Assembly (NCBI GenBank): GCA_001781025.1
Contig: MFJZ01000032.1
Span: 44,882-57,053 of the forward strand
Length of the DNA: 12,172 bases
Source: Candidatus Gottesmanbacteria bacterium RIFCSPLOWO2_01_FULL_49_10
Lineage (GTDB): Bacteria > Patescibacteriota > Microgenomatia > UBA10105 > UBA927
Direction of reading: 5' to 3'
Shown: positions 1 through 5,913 of the stretch, piece by piece
How the letters are laid out: the number at the start of each line of letters is the position of its first letter
Numbering within the stretch: position 1 is the first letter of the stretch
The notes under the pieces: model-generated
The model's input: the letters and a program-made list of their open reading frames with translations, nothing else
Databases searched by the model: none
Told to the model about the DNA's origin: nothing
Translations under genes and position numbers: made by a program

Positions 1-202
1 ACGTCCCTTTTGTTGGTCGATCAAGCGCTCCTAAAATATGCATGAGGGTGGATTTGCCTGATCCGGATGGCCCCATAATTGCGACAAACTCACCTTTCTT
101 TATCGTAAAAGCTACATTGTCCAGGGCGACCGTTTCGACAACATCGGTTTTATATACCTTGGTGAGGTGAGACACCTCAATAATCGGTCGTGAGGTTGCC
201 AT
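1..202 (-). CDS. ABC transporter ATP-binding protein (MacB/LolD-type), N-terminal part
   Basis: Only the first 67 residues are in the window; the gene runs off the left edge. It encodes the nucleotide-binding subunit of an ABC exporter, which would sit on the cytoplasmic face and hydrolyse ATP. The visible part begins MATSRPIIEVSHLTKVY and has the Walker A loop GPSGSGKST at residues 44-52, followed by LMHILGALDRPTKG, the usual continuation in the MacB/LolD/YknY group. The ATG at 202-200 lies 3 bases after the adaptor stop (TAG, 206-208). A GGAGG at 213-217, inside the adaptor's last codons, is a good ribosome-binding site with a 10-base spacer, so the two are translationally coupled. The context (HlyD-type adaptor upstream, two-component system before that) fits a MacAB/YknXYZ-like pump; the permease would be expected next, outside the window. 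Walker B and signature motifs cannot be checked here. Confidence 0.93.
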   Translation of the reverse strand, partial: MATSRPIIEVSHLTKVYKTDVVETVALDNVAFTIKKGEFVAIMGPSGSGKSTLMHILGALDRPTKGT

Positions 203-205
203 GAG

Positions 206-1525
206 CTACCGCCCTCCCATGCGGATGCCGCCCCCTCCGCCAAAACCGCGGCCACCCAGGGCGCTAAATGGAGATACGGCAGTGGAGCTCGCACCTGTGG
301 CCGGGGTTGTGGATCCAGTAACGACAAGGTCGCTTTCACTGACACCTGTTACAATTTCTGTATTGCTATCATTGGCTATACCCATGGTTACGTCGACGGC
401 GCTCACTTTCCCATTTTTCATAATGTTTACGGTGCTTTGACCGTTGGTCGTTTTGACTGCTGCGTTAGGTACCATGACGACGTCGTCCTTAACGGTTGTA
501 ATAATTTTGACGTCGACGCCCATGTTGGGGTAGATACCGTCAACGGCAGTGTCAAACTGGATGTACGCAGGATAGGTAGTCACTCCGGAGGATACTGAGC
601 CCGTCGTATCGATACTTGTGATTTTGCCGGTAAATGTTCGGTCGGCAAACGCGTCGAGCGTTAAGGTGGCTTTGTCGCCGATTTTGACTTTCGGCACATC
701 GACCTCAGATAAATTAACGACAGCCACAGGCGTAGCAATGGTTTTGATATTTGCAATTCGTTGTGACGCTGAGCTTCCTGTTGAGCTTGTTTGGGAAGTA
801 AGCACCGATCCAATCTGGAGGGAAAGCCCGCTTATAATACCGGAAATCGGCGCATATATGGTCGGCGAGGCTTGTTGATAGGAAGCCCACGCACTATTTA
901 CAGATGTTTGCGCGGCAGCGACGACATTTTTCTGATTGGCATATTGTGCTTCTGTCGCAAGCCAATCATCTTGACTTGTGGTAAAGGGGACAAGTGTGCG
1001 ATTGCCGACGTTCGGACTACCATCAGGATTTTGATAGGTTGAATTTTGTGCTACATCAGTAAATGTTTTCCACTTGGTAAACATGGACGACTGCAGAGTA
1101 TACATCGCCGTCTGTGCGCTGACGAGTTGGTTTTTAGCGCTTTGGTAGCTCCCGAGCGCTTGAGATGCACGCTGCTGTCCGTTCATATCAAGATCTACTT
1201 GTGCTATTGCATCCCCGGATTTAATGGTGTCACCATTTTTTACAAAGATCTTACTGACGACGCCGGATGTCTGGGTGGTCACCGAAGCGCTGTTTGCACT
1301 CGACACGAGTCCGGAAGCGCTCAGGGAAACGATAAGCGTCCCTTTTTGTGCCTGGGCGGTTTGATATTGTGGAGCTTGAGTCATTTTTCCGGTAAATCTC
1401 GTTACTGTAAACCATCCAGCAATGGAAAGGACAACGATAACGGCAATCTTCTTGAGGAACGAGGCGCCCATAAACCGCTCTCTGGCAGACGCGAGCATGG
1501 CTTTTGTTTGATCAATAAATTCCAT
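206..1525 (-). CDS. HlyD/MacA-type membrane fusion (adaptor) protein of an ABC exporter
   Basis: A 439-residue adaptor expected to link the ABC exporter to the extracellular side. One membrane helix lies at about 24-44 after a short cytosolic N-terminus. The two halves of the biotinyl-lipoyl-like domain are visible at about 85-111 (GVVSKIFVKNGDTIKSGDAI) and 221-243 (PTIYAPISGIISGLSLQIGS), with a helical hairpin region between them. The hairpin contains an insert at about 147-190 with TYQNPDG and SQDDWLATEA, which I recall from adaptors of Patescibacteria. The beta-barrel and membrane-proximal domains follow (about 265-400). The end is a low-complexity Ser/Thr then Gly-rich tail (about 403-439). 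Family assignment is by these motifs; substrate is unknown, with antimicrobial peptides, lipids or macrolides as family precedents. The start at 1525 has no ribosome-binding site but lies 8 bases from a good -10 element, suggesting leaderless translation. Confidence 0.93.
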   Translation of the reverse strand: MEFIDQTKAMLASARERFMGASFLKKIAVIVVLSIAGWFTVTRFTGKMTQAPQYQTAQAQKGTLIVSLSASGLVSSANSASVTTQTSGVVSKIFVKNGDTIKSGDAIAQVDLDMNGQQRASQALGSYQSAKNQLVSAQTAMYTLQSSMFTKWKTFTDVAQNSTYQNPDGSPNVGNRTLVPFTTSQDDWLATEAQYANQKNVVAAAQTSVNSAWASYQQASPTIYAPISGIISGLSLQIGSVLTSQTSSTGSSASQRIANIKTIATPVAVVNLSEVDVPKVKIGDKATLTLDAFADRTFTGKITSIDTTGSVSSGVTTYPAYIQFDTAVDGIYPNMGVDVKIITTVKDDVVMVPNAAVKTTNGQSTVNIMKNGKVSAVDVTMGIANDSNTEIVTGVSESDLVVTGSTTPATGASSTAVSPFSALGGRGFGGGGGIRMGGR

Positions 1526-1577
1526 AAAAGGTAAGTATACCTGCCAATACTGAAAGTAAGCTGAAAACTTTTAAACC
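1526..1577 (-). promoter_or_regulatory. Predicted response-regulator-activated promoter of the exporter genes
   Basis: This is the 52-base gap between the kinase stop and the adaptor start. On the plus strand CTGAAA occurs at 1550-1555 and again at 1561-1566, an 11-bp direct repeat (TTTCAG on the coding strand). This spacing is characteristic of OmpR/PhoB-family dimers. A -10 hexamer TATACT lies at 1534-1539 on the minus strand, and the position where a -35 element would be (about 1557-1562) falls inside the repeat, with no TTGACA there. That is the arrangement of an activator-dependent promoter. The -10 ends 8 bases before the ATG, so transcription would start at or next to the start codon. 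The same repeat at the same distance precedes the regulator gene (3279-3309). Binding by the adjacent regulator is inferred. Confidence 0.6.
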
Positions 1578-2591
1578 TTATGCTACCTTATTTACCGGCA
1601 GACAGACATAAAATATCGAACCCTTATGTGGTGTGCTCTGTACCTGTATTGTGCCATGGTGAATCGCCACGATTTTTTTCGCTATGGAAAGGCCGAGTCC
1701 GTAACCATCATTTCTTGATTTTGATCGGGCCCTGTCTGCCCGGTAAAACCGGTCAAAGATATGTGGAAGGTCTGCTTTTTCTATGCCAATACCCTGATCT
1801 TTTATGGCTAATGTGATATGCCCATCCGATTTTATGACTTCGATATCAATAATTCCTTTTAGATGACTGTATTTAACTGCGTTATCCAGGAGAATGACAA
1901 AAAGATCTGTCAGGTCGTATTTATTACCGTATACTCGGGCATTTGAGGGTTGGTAGGTTACGCTAATTTTTTTGTGTTTTGCGAGTGGCCGTATTTTATG
2001 AATGGCGTCATCCAGTATTTGAGATACCATGAACGATTCAAAATGCGTGTGTCCGCTGGACTCTTGGTATTGCGCAAGCTGCAGAAGCGATTCTGAAAGC
2101 GTCTGGAGCTTATCTACCTCTCCGATGCTTTCTTTTGCGAGCGTGTCAGCTTCTGTCAGCGTTCTATCACGATTTCGCAGATGCACCTCAAATGTACTTT
2201 TAAGAGATGTAAGCGGTGTCCGAAGCTCATGAGACGCGTCACTAATAAAACGGTTTTGCTCTTCGACCATCTCACCGATAGGCTTGAGGGTTTTACCGGC
2301 TAATAAATATCCAGCTCCTCCTGCAACAACGAATATCCCAACATTCACAAGTATCAGTATGAATCGTATTCTATGCCTTGTTTCTTCCAAAACCTCAGGG
2401 TCTATCCTATAGAGAAACTGACGATTGTGAGGAAATTCTTCTATTGACTCTTGTCGAAATCGCTGGATCCGTTCTATACGGTTAAGTTCATTGGTAAATC
2501 CTTTATAGAGTACCAAACTAAATGAGATGCTGATAAGTATGATGATACTTAGGTACCAAAGCGTGAGTGAAATACGTGCTTTTTGAAACAT
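1578..2591 (-). CDS. Two-component sensor histidine kinase
   Basis: A 337-residue membrane histidine kinase. Helix 1 is at about 8-29 and helix 2 at about 76-98, enclosing a short, highly charged extracytoplasmic loop of about 45 residues with no recognisable sensor domain. After helix 2 comes a short linker. The dimerisation/phosphoacceptor domain follows, with SHELRTP around His121. The catalytic domain shows the N box (LLDNAVKYSH, Asn237), the G1 box (KDQGIGI, Asp265), the F box (IFDRFYR, 278-284) and the G2 box (GYGLGLS, 296-302). All catalytic motifs look intact. It starts 8 bases after the regulator stop, so the pair is co-transcribed. Such short-loop kinases are often found beside peptide-export pumps and may sense envelope stress or antimicrobial peptides, either directly or through the transporter; that role is inferred from the downstream adaptor and ATPase. 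Confidence 0.95.
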   Translation of the reverse strand: MFQKARISLTLWYLSIIILISISFSLVLYKGFTNELNRIERIQRFRQESIEEFPHNRQFLYRIDPEVLEETRHRIRFILILVNVGIFVVAGGAGYLLAGKTLKPIGEMVEEQNRFISDASHELRTPLTSLKSTFEVHLRNRDRTLTEADTLAKESIGEVDKLQTLSESLLQLAQYQESSGHTHFESFMVSQILDDAIHKIRPLAKHKKISVTYQPSNARVYGNKYDLTDLFVILLDNAVKYSHLKGIIDIEVIKSDGHITLAIKDQGIGIEKADLPHIFDRFYRADRARSKSRNDGYGLGLSIAKKIVAIHHGTIQVQSTPHKGSIFYVCLPVNKVA

Positions 2592-2599
2592 ATAATCGC

Positions 2600-3271
2600 T
2601 TACTCTATTTTATATCCAAATCCTCTGACTGTATGAATGAGCTTGGCTAAGTGAGGGAACGGTTCATCAATCTTGTTGCGTAGATAACCGATATAGACTT
2701 CTACAGTATTCGGGAGAACATCCGAATCATAACTCCAAACATGTTCGATAATTTGATCCTTGGTGAAAATTTGCCTCGGATGGCGCATAAGATACTCGAG
2801 AAGTGCAAATTCTTTTGCAGAAAGTTTTATATCCTTTTGCCCTCGTTTCACTTCGAAACGCAAACTATCAAGCGAAAGATCTCCTGCTTTTAAAATAACA
2901 TCGAGCGATTTTTTGGGCCTTCGCGTCAACGCTCGAACTCGAGCAAGAAGTTCTTCAAATGCAAAAGGTTTTACGAGATAGTCATCAGCTCCAGCGTTTA
3001 AACCTTCAACTCGATCGTTTAATTGACCTTTAGCCGTCAGGATAAGTATGAGCGTATGATTATTGTGCTCCCGCAGTTTCTGACACACGGTCACGCCGTC
3101 CATACCAGGAAGGAGTCGGTCGAGGATAATTGCGTCGTAGGATTCGCTACTTGCAAGATCATACCCTTCTTCCCCATCATACGCCACGTCTACAGCAAAC
3201 GCCTCCTGCACTAAGCCCTTTTTTATAGCATTGGCAATTCTTTGCTCATCCTCAACGACAAGTAACCGCAT
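2600..3271 (-). CDS. OmpR/PhoB-family response regulator
   Basis: A 223-residue DNA-binding response regulator, the cytoplasmic partner of the kinase encoded next. The receiver domain spans about 1-115 with acidic residues Glu7/Asp8, phosphoacceptor Asp51 (IILDRLLPGMDG), Thr79 and Lys101 (LVKPF), all in expected positions. The C-terminal winged-helix domain (about 125-222) ends in the typical HTVRGFGYKIE; its recognition-helix region is around NTVEVYIGYLRNKI (about 188-201). Length is normal for the family. It is the first gene of a regulator-kinase-adaptor-ATPase run on the minus strand. An 11-bp-spaced direct repeat precedes both this gene and the adaptor gene at matching positions, so it probably regulates itself and the exporter. 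The start at 3271 has no ribosome-binding site but a -10 element 7 bases upstream. Confidence 0.96.
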   Translation of the reverse strand: MRLLVVEDEQRIANAIKKGLVQEAFAVDVAYDGEEGYDLASSESYDAIILDRLLPGMDGVTVCQKLREHNNHTLILILTAKGQLNDRVEGLNAGADDYLVKPFAFEELLARVRALTRRPKKSLDVILKAGDLSLDSLRFEVKRGQKDIKLSAKEFALLEYLMRHPRQIFTKDQIIEHVWSYDSDVLPNTVEVYIGYLRNKIDEPFPHLAKLIHTVRGFGYKIE

Positions 3272-3320
3272 GAAGCTAATTGTATACCACTAACCTGAAG
3301 TTTTCCTGAGAAGTAAAGAC
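3272..3320 (-). promoter_or_regulatory. Predicted autoregulated promoter of the response regulator gene
   Basis: CCTGA occurs at 3294-3298 and 3305-3309 on the plus strand, a direct repeat with 11-bp period. A -10 element TACAAT lies at 3279-3284 on the minus strand. The CTGA cores start 11 and 22 bases upstream of the -10 edge, the same positions as in the adaptor promoter (cores at 1550 and 1561, -10 edge at 1539). Both promoters also share GGTATAC around the -10. Only 7 bases separate the -10 from the start codon, implying a leaderless message. No -35 consensus is present, as expected if the regulator replaces it. Use of these sites by this regulator is inferred from the shared geometry. 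Confidence 0.6.
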
Positions 3321-3353
3321 TCCATCACACGGCAACTTTTAACTAAAAATTCT

Positions 3354-4472
3354 TCATTTTCTCCCCTTGATCTTAATAAGATTATTCCCTCTTTTTGTGA
3401 GAATAAATACTGTACCAGCGATAGCAGCTATTAAAACCAAACCGGCAAGAACTAATTTTACGATCGAAATCTTTTGAGTAACTAAAATCACACCTGGTTT
3501 ATCTCCATTTGGTATAACTGTAGTAGTCTTCCCGTCTTTAGTCTTAACTTCAACCTGCCCTTCATAAGTAGAAACAACTGTCTTATTATCTTTTTTGTCA
3601 TAACTTACCAGAAAATTAGTGCCAATAACGAATAATTCTGCGATAGGTGTTTCTATTGTTGTAGGACTTTTCCCTTTTGTTTCTTCTAAAACCTCAACTT
3701 GTCCTGATTTAAGGACAGTAGTATTACCTCGATATTCCAGTACTCCCTTCTGACCGCCATTAGGACTTACCTGCATCGCACCTTGAGGAGTTTTAATCAG
3801 CACTGGCTTCCCTTCCTCATCTATCTCAACATTCTTGAGGAATGGCCAATAATCTTCACCCTTAGCCTTTCTTACTGCATTTTTAATTTGGGGTCTAAAT
3901 ATTGTACTATCCAAATAATCATCAAGCTCTTCTTCTGTAAGAGAGAGAAGGATTGACTGGTGAAAAATTGAGTTTTGAAGTTTATCGGAAAACTCTATAA
4001 TTTGAAGCCCTATGCCCATGGATGCTCCCTGAAACCATTCACCAATAAAAATGGGGATAAAGCTTTGTCTTTTTTCATCCGAACCAGGTTTCTGCTCCGC
4101 TGGTTTTGCTCTTTGACCTGTTTGATCAGATTGAGGCTGGTTTTCCTTTTTATCTTCATTTGACTGTCCAGGTGAAGGCGGGGTTAGTTGAGACAAATAT
4201 GGTAGACAAACATCTCCGGGAGGAAATTTATAAGACGGTTCGTATTGCCGAACTTTCGCAAGATATTCATACGAATCACCACACCAGATACTACCGGTAT
4301 CTATTTCATATACCGGATATTGACAAGTATCTGACTCGCCATCAACAATACCTTCTATCTCCATACAGGTAATTTCTTTTGGGGCAGCGTAAACATTTTT
4401 CGAAGGGTTAAACAGAATAAAAAAGATTAATGTTAAAAGAAAAACAGAAATGGGCAGGATGAATTTCTTCAT
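3354..4472 (-). CDS. Surface protein with FecR-like domain and C-terminal membrane anchor (copy 1)
   Basis: A 372-residue protein without a known name. A signal peptide (about 1-29, ending NVYA) is followed by a small domain with four cysteines (36, 50, 64, 89), possibly two disulphides. Next come a Pro/Gln/Lys-rich linker containing QPQSDQTGQ (112-120), a helical segment (about 137-215) and a FecR-like beta domain (about 222-330). The domain carries the hallmark VIGTNFLV (282-289) and YEGQVEV (303-309). One membrane helix (about 337-358) and a short basic tail (RGNNLIKIKGRK) end the protein. The FecR domain should thus lie outside the cell, with only about a dozen residues inside. Classical FecR anti-sigma regulators are the reverse, with an N-terminal cytosolic domain. 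It starts 2 bases after the metallopeptidase stop, without a clear ribosome-binding site, so translation is probably coupled. The C-terminal half is homologous to that of the protein at 9633-11825. Function unknown. Confidence 0.85.
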   Translation of the reverse strand: MKKFILPISVFLLTLIFFILFNPSKNVYAAPKEITCMEIEGIVDGESDTCQYPVYEIDTGSIWCGDSYEYLAKVRQYEPSYKFPPGDVCLPYLSQLTPPSPGQSNEDKKENQPQSDQTGQRAKPAEQKPGSDEKRQSFIPIFIGEWFQGASMGIGLQIIEFSDKLQNSIFHQSILLSLTEEELDDYLDSTIFRPQIKNAVRKAKGEDYWPFLKNVEIDEEGKPVLIKTPQGAMQVSPNGGQKGVLEYRGNTTVLKSGQVEVLEETKGKSPTTIETPIAELFVIGTNFLVSYDKKDNKTVVSTYEGQVEVKTKDGKTTTVIPNGDKPGVILVTQKISIVKLVLAGLVLIAAIAGTVFILTKRGNNLIKIKGRK

Positions 4473-4474
4473 TG

Positions 4475-4825
4475 TTATTGCGTCTTATTTTGAGGTGGTT
4501 TATAGTTTGGATTGAAATACTGATAGAGTTGTGATATCTCGCTATACACTCTTTTGGCCTCTGCGGCTTTTGCGTTGTACTGAGAAACCATAGTGTTAAA
4601 CTGGCCAACTAAATTATTGTAGCTTGCCTCATCACCGGCATTTTTATATTGAGTCAATTGAGCGTTTAACGCAGTCAGTTTGCTGTCAAACAATTTTTCT
4701 TCCTGAGACAGCTGATCCAATTTCCGAACACGTGTTTCCAGGCCTCCCTGTTCGTTAAGCGATACGATCCCAGATCGGTCTGTGAAGTATTGCCGGTAAT
4801 ACTCTTCTAACCCAGGAGCGATATC
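4475..4825 (-). repeat. Diverged duplicate of 11822-12172 (metallopeptidase C-terminal third)
   Basis: The 116 residues encoded here align without a gap to the 116 residues encoded at 11822-12172, with about 75 identical residues by hand count (about 65%). The conserved parts are the segment GGLxTRVRK and the coiled coil around SKLTALNxQL and YKxAGDEA. Both copies are followed at once by a FecR-domain gene. The duplication therefore covers a gene pair, not a single gene. Confidence 0.88.
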
Positions 4826-5443
4826 GCGGTATTCCACGCCAAAGACTGAATGCATCTCTCCTCGTATCGCTTCCTGATAATTACCACCAGCATTCGTTAA
4901 AATATCCGTGAGTGAGTCTATGTGCGTGTCTTCTTTGTGTCTGACTATCTCCTGGTCGATCAAATTGTCTACGCGTTGTTTTTCGCTTGACGAAAGTTTG
5001 TGATAGGCGAGGTGTAATAATTCATGAGCTGCTGAAGGATATCTACTGTCGATGAACCGAGCGTCATCTATTTGTAAAAGAAATATTCTTGGTTTGGAAC
5101 CTTTTTTCTCCCCTGGCGTTTCGCTTCGCGCGCATGCCAACGCCATTTCTACTCCGTTTTTCAGACAATACTCGGCAAATGTAGCTGCAGGAATAAACTC
5201 TGGATCTGACCGGTAAAACGTCTTTTTGGCCTCATCGGTAAAGCCAATTTTTTCTGCAATATCCGCTATCTCAGGCTTCGGCTGATACGTTTTCAAAAAA
5301 TTTTCATCCCTCTGCCGAACCACGGAGCGCCTATAAATTTCCAAACCAGAAAAAACTACTATGAGAACGATAATCAACCCGAGGCAACCAATGAGGCATC
5401 CTTTTCCTTTTTTCCCTTGCGGTAGGGAAGTTTTTTGTGCCAT
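4475..5443 (-). CDS. Membrane-anchored HExxH metallopeptidase-like protein with C-terminal coiled coil (copy 1)
   Basis: A 322-residue protein with a Lys-rich N-terminus, one membrane helix at about 15-36 and a large extracytoplasmic part. The zinc-binding motif HELLH is at 140-144 (AAHELLHLAYHKLS). A plausible third ligand is Glu196 in RGEMHSVFG, as in gluzincin-type enzymes; this is a guess from spacing. Residues about 237-310 are a predicted coiled coil rich in Leu, Gln and Ala. Two cysteines (93, 104) lie in the ectodomain. No lipobox is present although the N-terminus is Cys/Gly-rich (GCLIGCLG). I cannot name the family. It is the first gene of a two-gene cassette with the FecR-domain protein downstream, and the same cassette is repeated at 12172-9633. 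The upstream gap of 61 bases may hold its promoter: a weak TAGATT at 5452-5457 lies 8 bases before the ATG. Confidence 0.85.
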   Translation of the reverse strand: MAQKTSLPQGKKGKGCLIGCLGLIIVLIVVFSGLEIYRRSVVRQRDENFLKTYQPKPEIADIAEKIGFTDEAKKTFYRSDPEFIPAATFAEYCLKNGVEMALACARSETPGEKKGSKPRIFLLQIDDARFIDSRYPSAAHELLHLAYHKLSSSEKQRVDNLIDQEIVRHKEDTHIDSLTDILTNAGGNYQEAIRGEMHSVFGVEYRDIAPGLEEYYRQYFTDRSGIVSLNEQGGLETRVRKLDQLSQEEKLFDSKLTALNAQLTQYKNAGDEASYNNLVGQFNTMVSQYNAKAAEAKRVYSEISQLYQYFNPNYKPPQNKTQ

Positions 5444-5504
5444 ACGTCCTAAATCTAAGCTTACCTCCGATTATTCTTGTACGTCAAGAGCAAGAAATCG
5501 ATGA

Positions 5505-5879
5505 TTATTTGCGTTTACCTTTATCCTCAACATGTATTACTTCGAGTTCTTTTGAATCCTGATCCCTCTTGCTTCGTCCGATCAAGCCTATGTCAACGTC
5601 GCTTTTTTGGCTGCCTGCTTCTGCTTCTGAAACATACGCCATGATCCCCGGATACTCTCCGGTGACGATCCATCCATCAATCTCCGGAATTTTTGTCACC
5701 TCAAAATCTCCAGACGGTGTCCCCGCGACCACTGATCCATGGTCTTTGAGAATTTTAACTGCTTGCGCGCGCGCATCTTCTTCAGGATTAAGGAGCATGA
5801 CACAGGTACCCCGTTTAAATAAAACCCACTTCATTGCGTGGTCTGTGACTACTTTTTTAAAGACGGTAATTACATCCAT
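5505..5879 (-). CDS. Small soluble protein of unknown function
   Basis: A 124-residue protein with no signal peptide or membrane helix, so probably cytoplasmic. The start is taken at the ATG at 5879-5877 (MDVITVFKKVV). A further in-frame ATG at 5963 would add 28 residues but would run through the divergent promoter and into the opposite gene. The N-terminal half looks like a compact alpha/beta domain (KWVLFKRGTCVMLLNPEEDARAQAVKILKDHG, then a strand-rich stretch ending GWIVTGEYPGIMAYV). The last 35 residues are charged and probably flexible. I do not recognise the family. It is divergent from the gene at 5914 and lies 61 bases upstream of the metallopeptidase gene on the same strand, so co-transcription with that cassette is possible but unproved. 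Confidence 0.7.
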   Translation of the reverse strand: MDVITVFKKVVTDHAMKWVLFKRGTCVMLLNPEEDARAQAVKILKDHGSVVAGTPSGDFEVTKIPEIDGWIVTGEYPGIMAYVSEAEAGSQKSDVDIGLIGRSKRDQDSKELEVIHVEDKGKRK

Positions 5880-5913
5880 ATATTGACACCGACAAAAATA
5901 TGATAGCATAGAT
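5880..5913. promoter_or_regulatory. Compact divergent promoter region between two start codons
   Basis: Only 34 bases separate the two divergent start codons. The near-palindrome TATGATAGCATAG (5899-5911) offers a -10 on each strand. On the plus strand TATGAT (5899-5904) ends 9 bases before the ATG at 5914, implying a leaderless or nearly leaderless message. On the minus strand an extended -10 reads TGCTATCAT (5900-5908), leaving a leader of roughly 14 bases for the gene starting at 5879. A TTGACA at 5883-5888 lies only 10 bases from the plus-strand -10, too close to be its -35. Confidence 0.45.

Noticed and set aside
1046..1534. Open frame of 162 codons on the plus strand.
   Set aside because: It lies wholly within and antisense to the adaptor gene, whose motifs are clear, and its translation shows no protein-like pattern.
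3354..5443. FecR sigma/anti-sigma signalling system.
   Set aside because: No sigma factor or TonB receptor gene is present, and the membrane topology leaves only a very short cytosolic tail.
4475..5443. Lipoprotein N-terminus in the metallopeptidase (Cys16 or Cys20).
   Set aside because: The cysteines lie at the start of and within the hydrophobic helix, not after a signal-peptide h-region with a lipobox.
5883..5888. A perfect -35 consensus TTGACA before the plus-strand gene.
   Set aside because: The good -10 (5899-5904) is only 10 bases away, and nothing resembling a -10 lies at the standard 16-18 base spacing.
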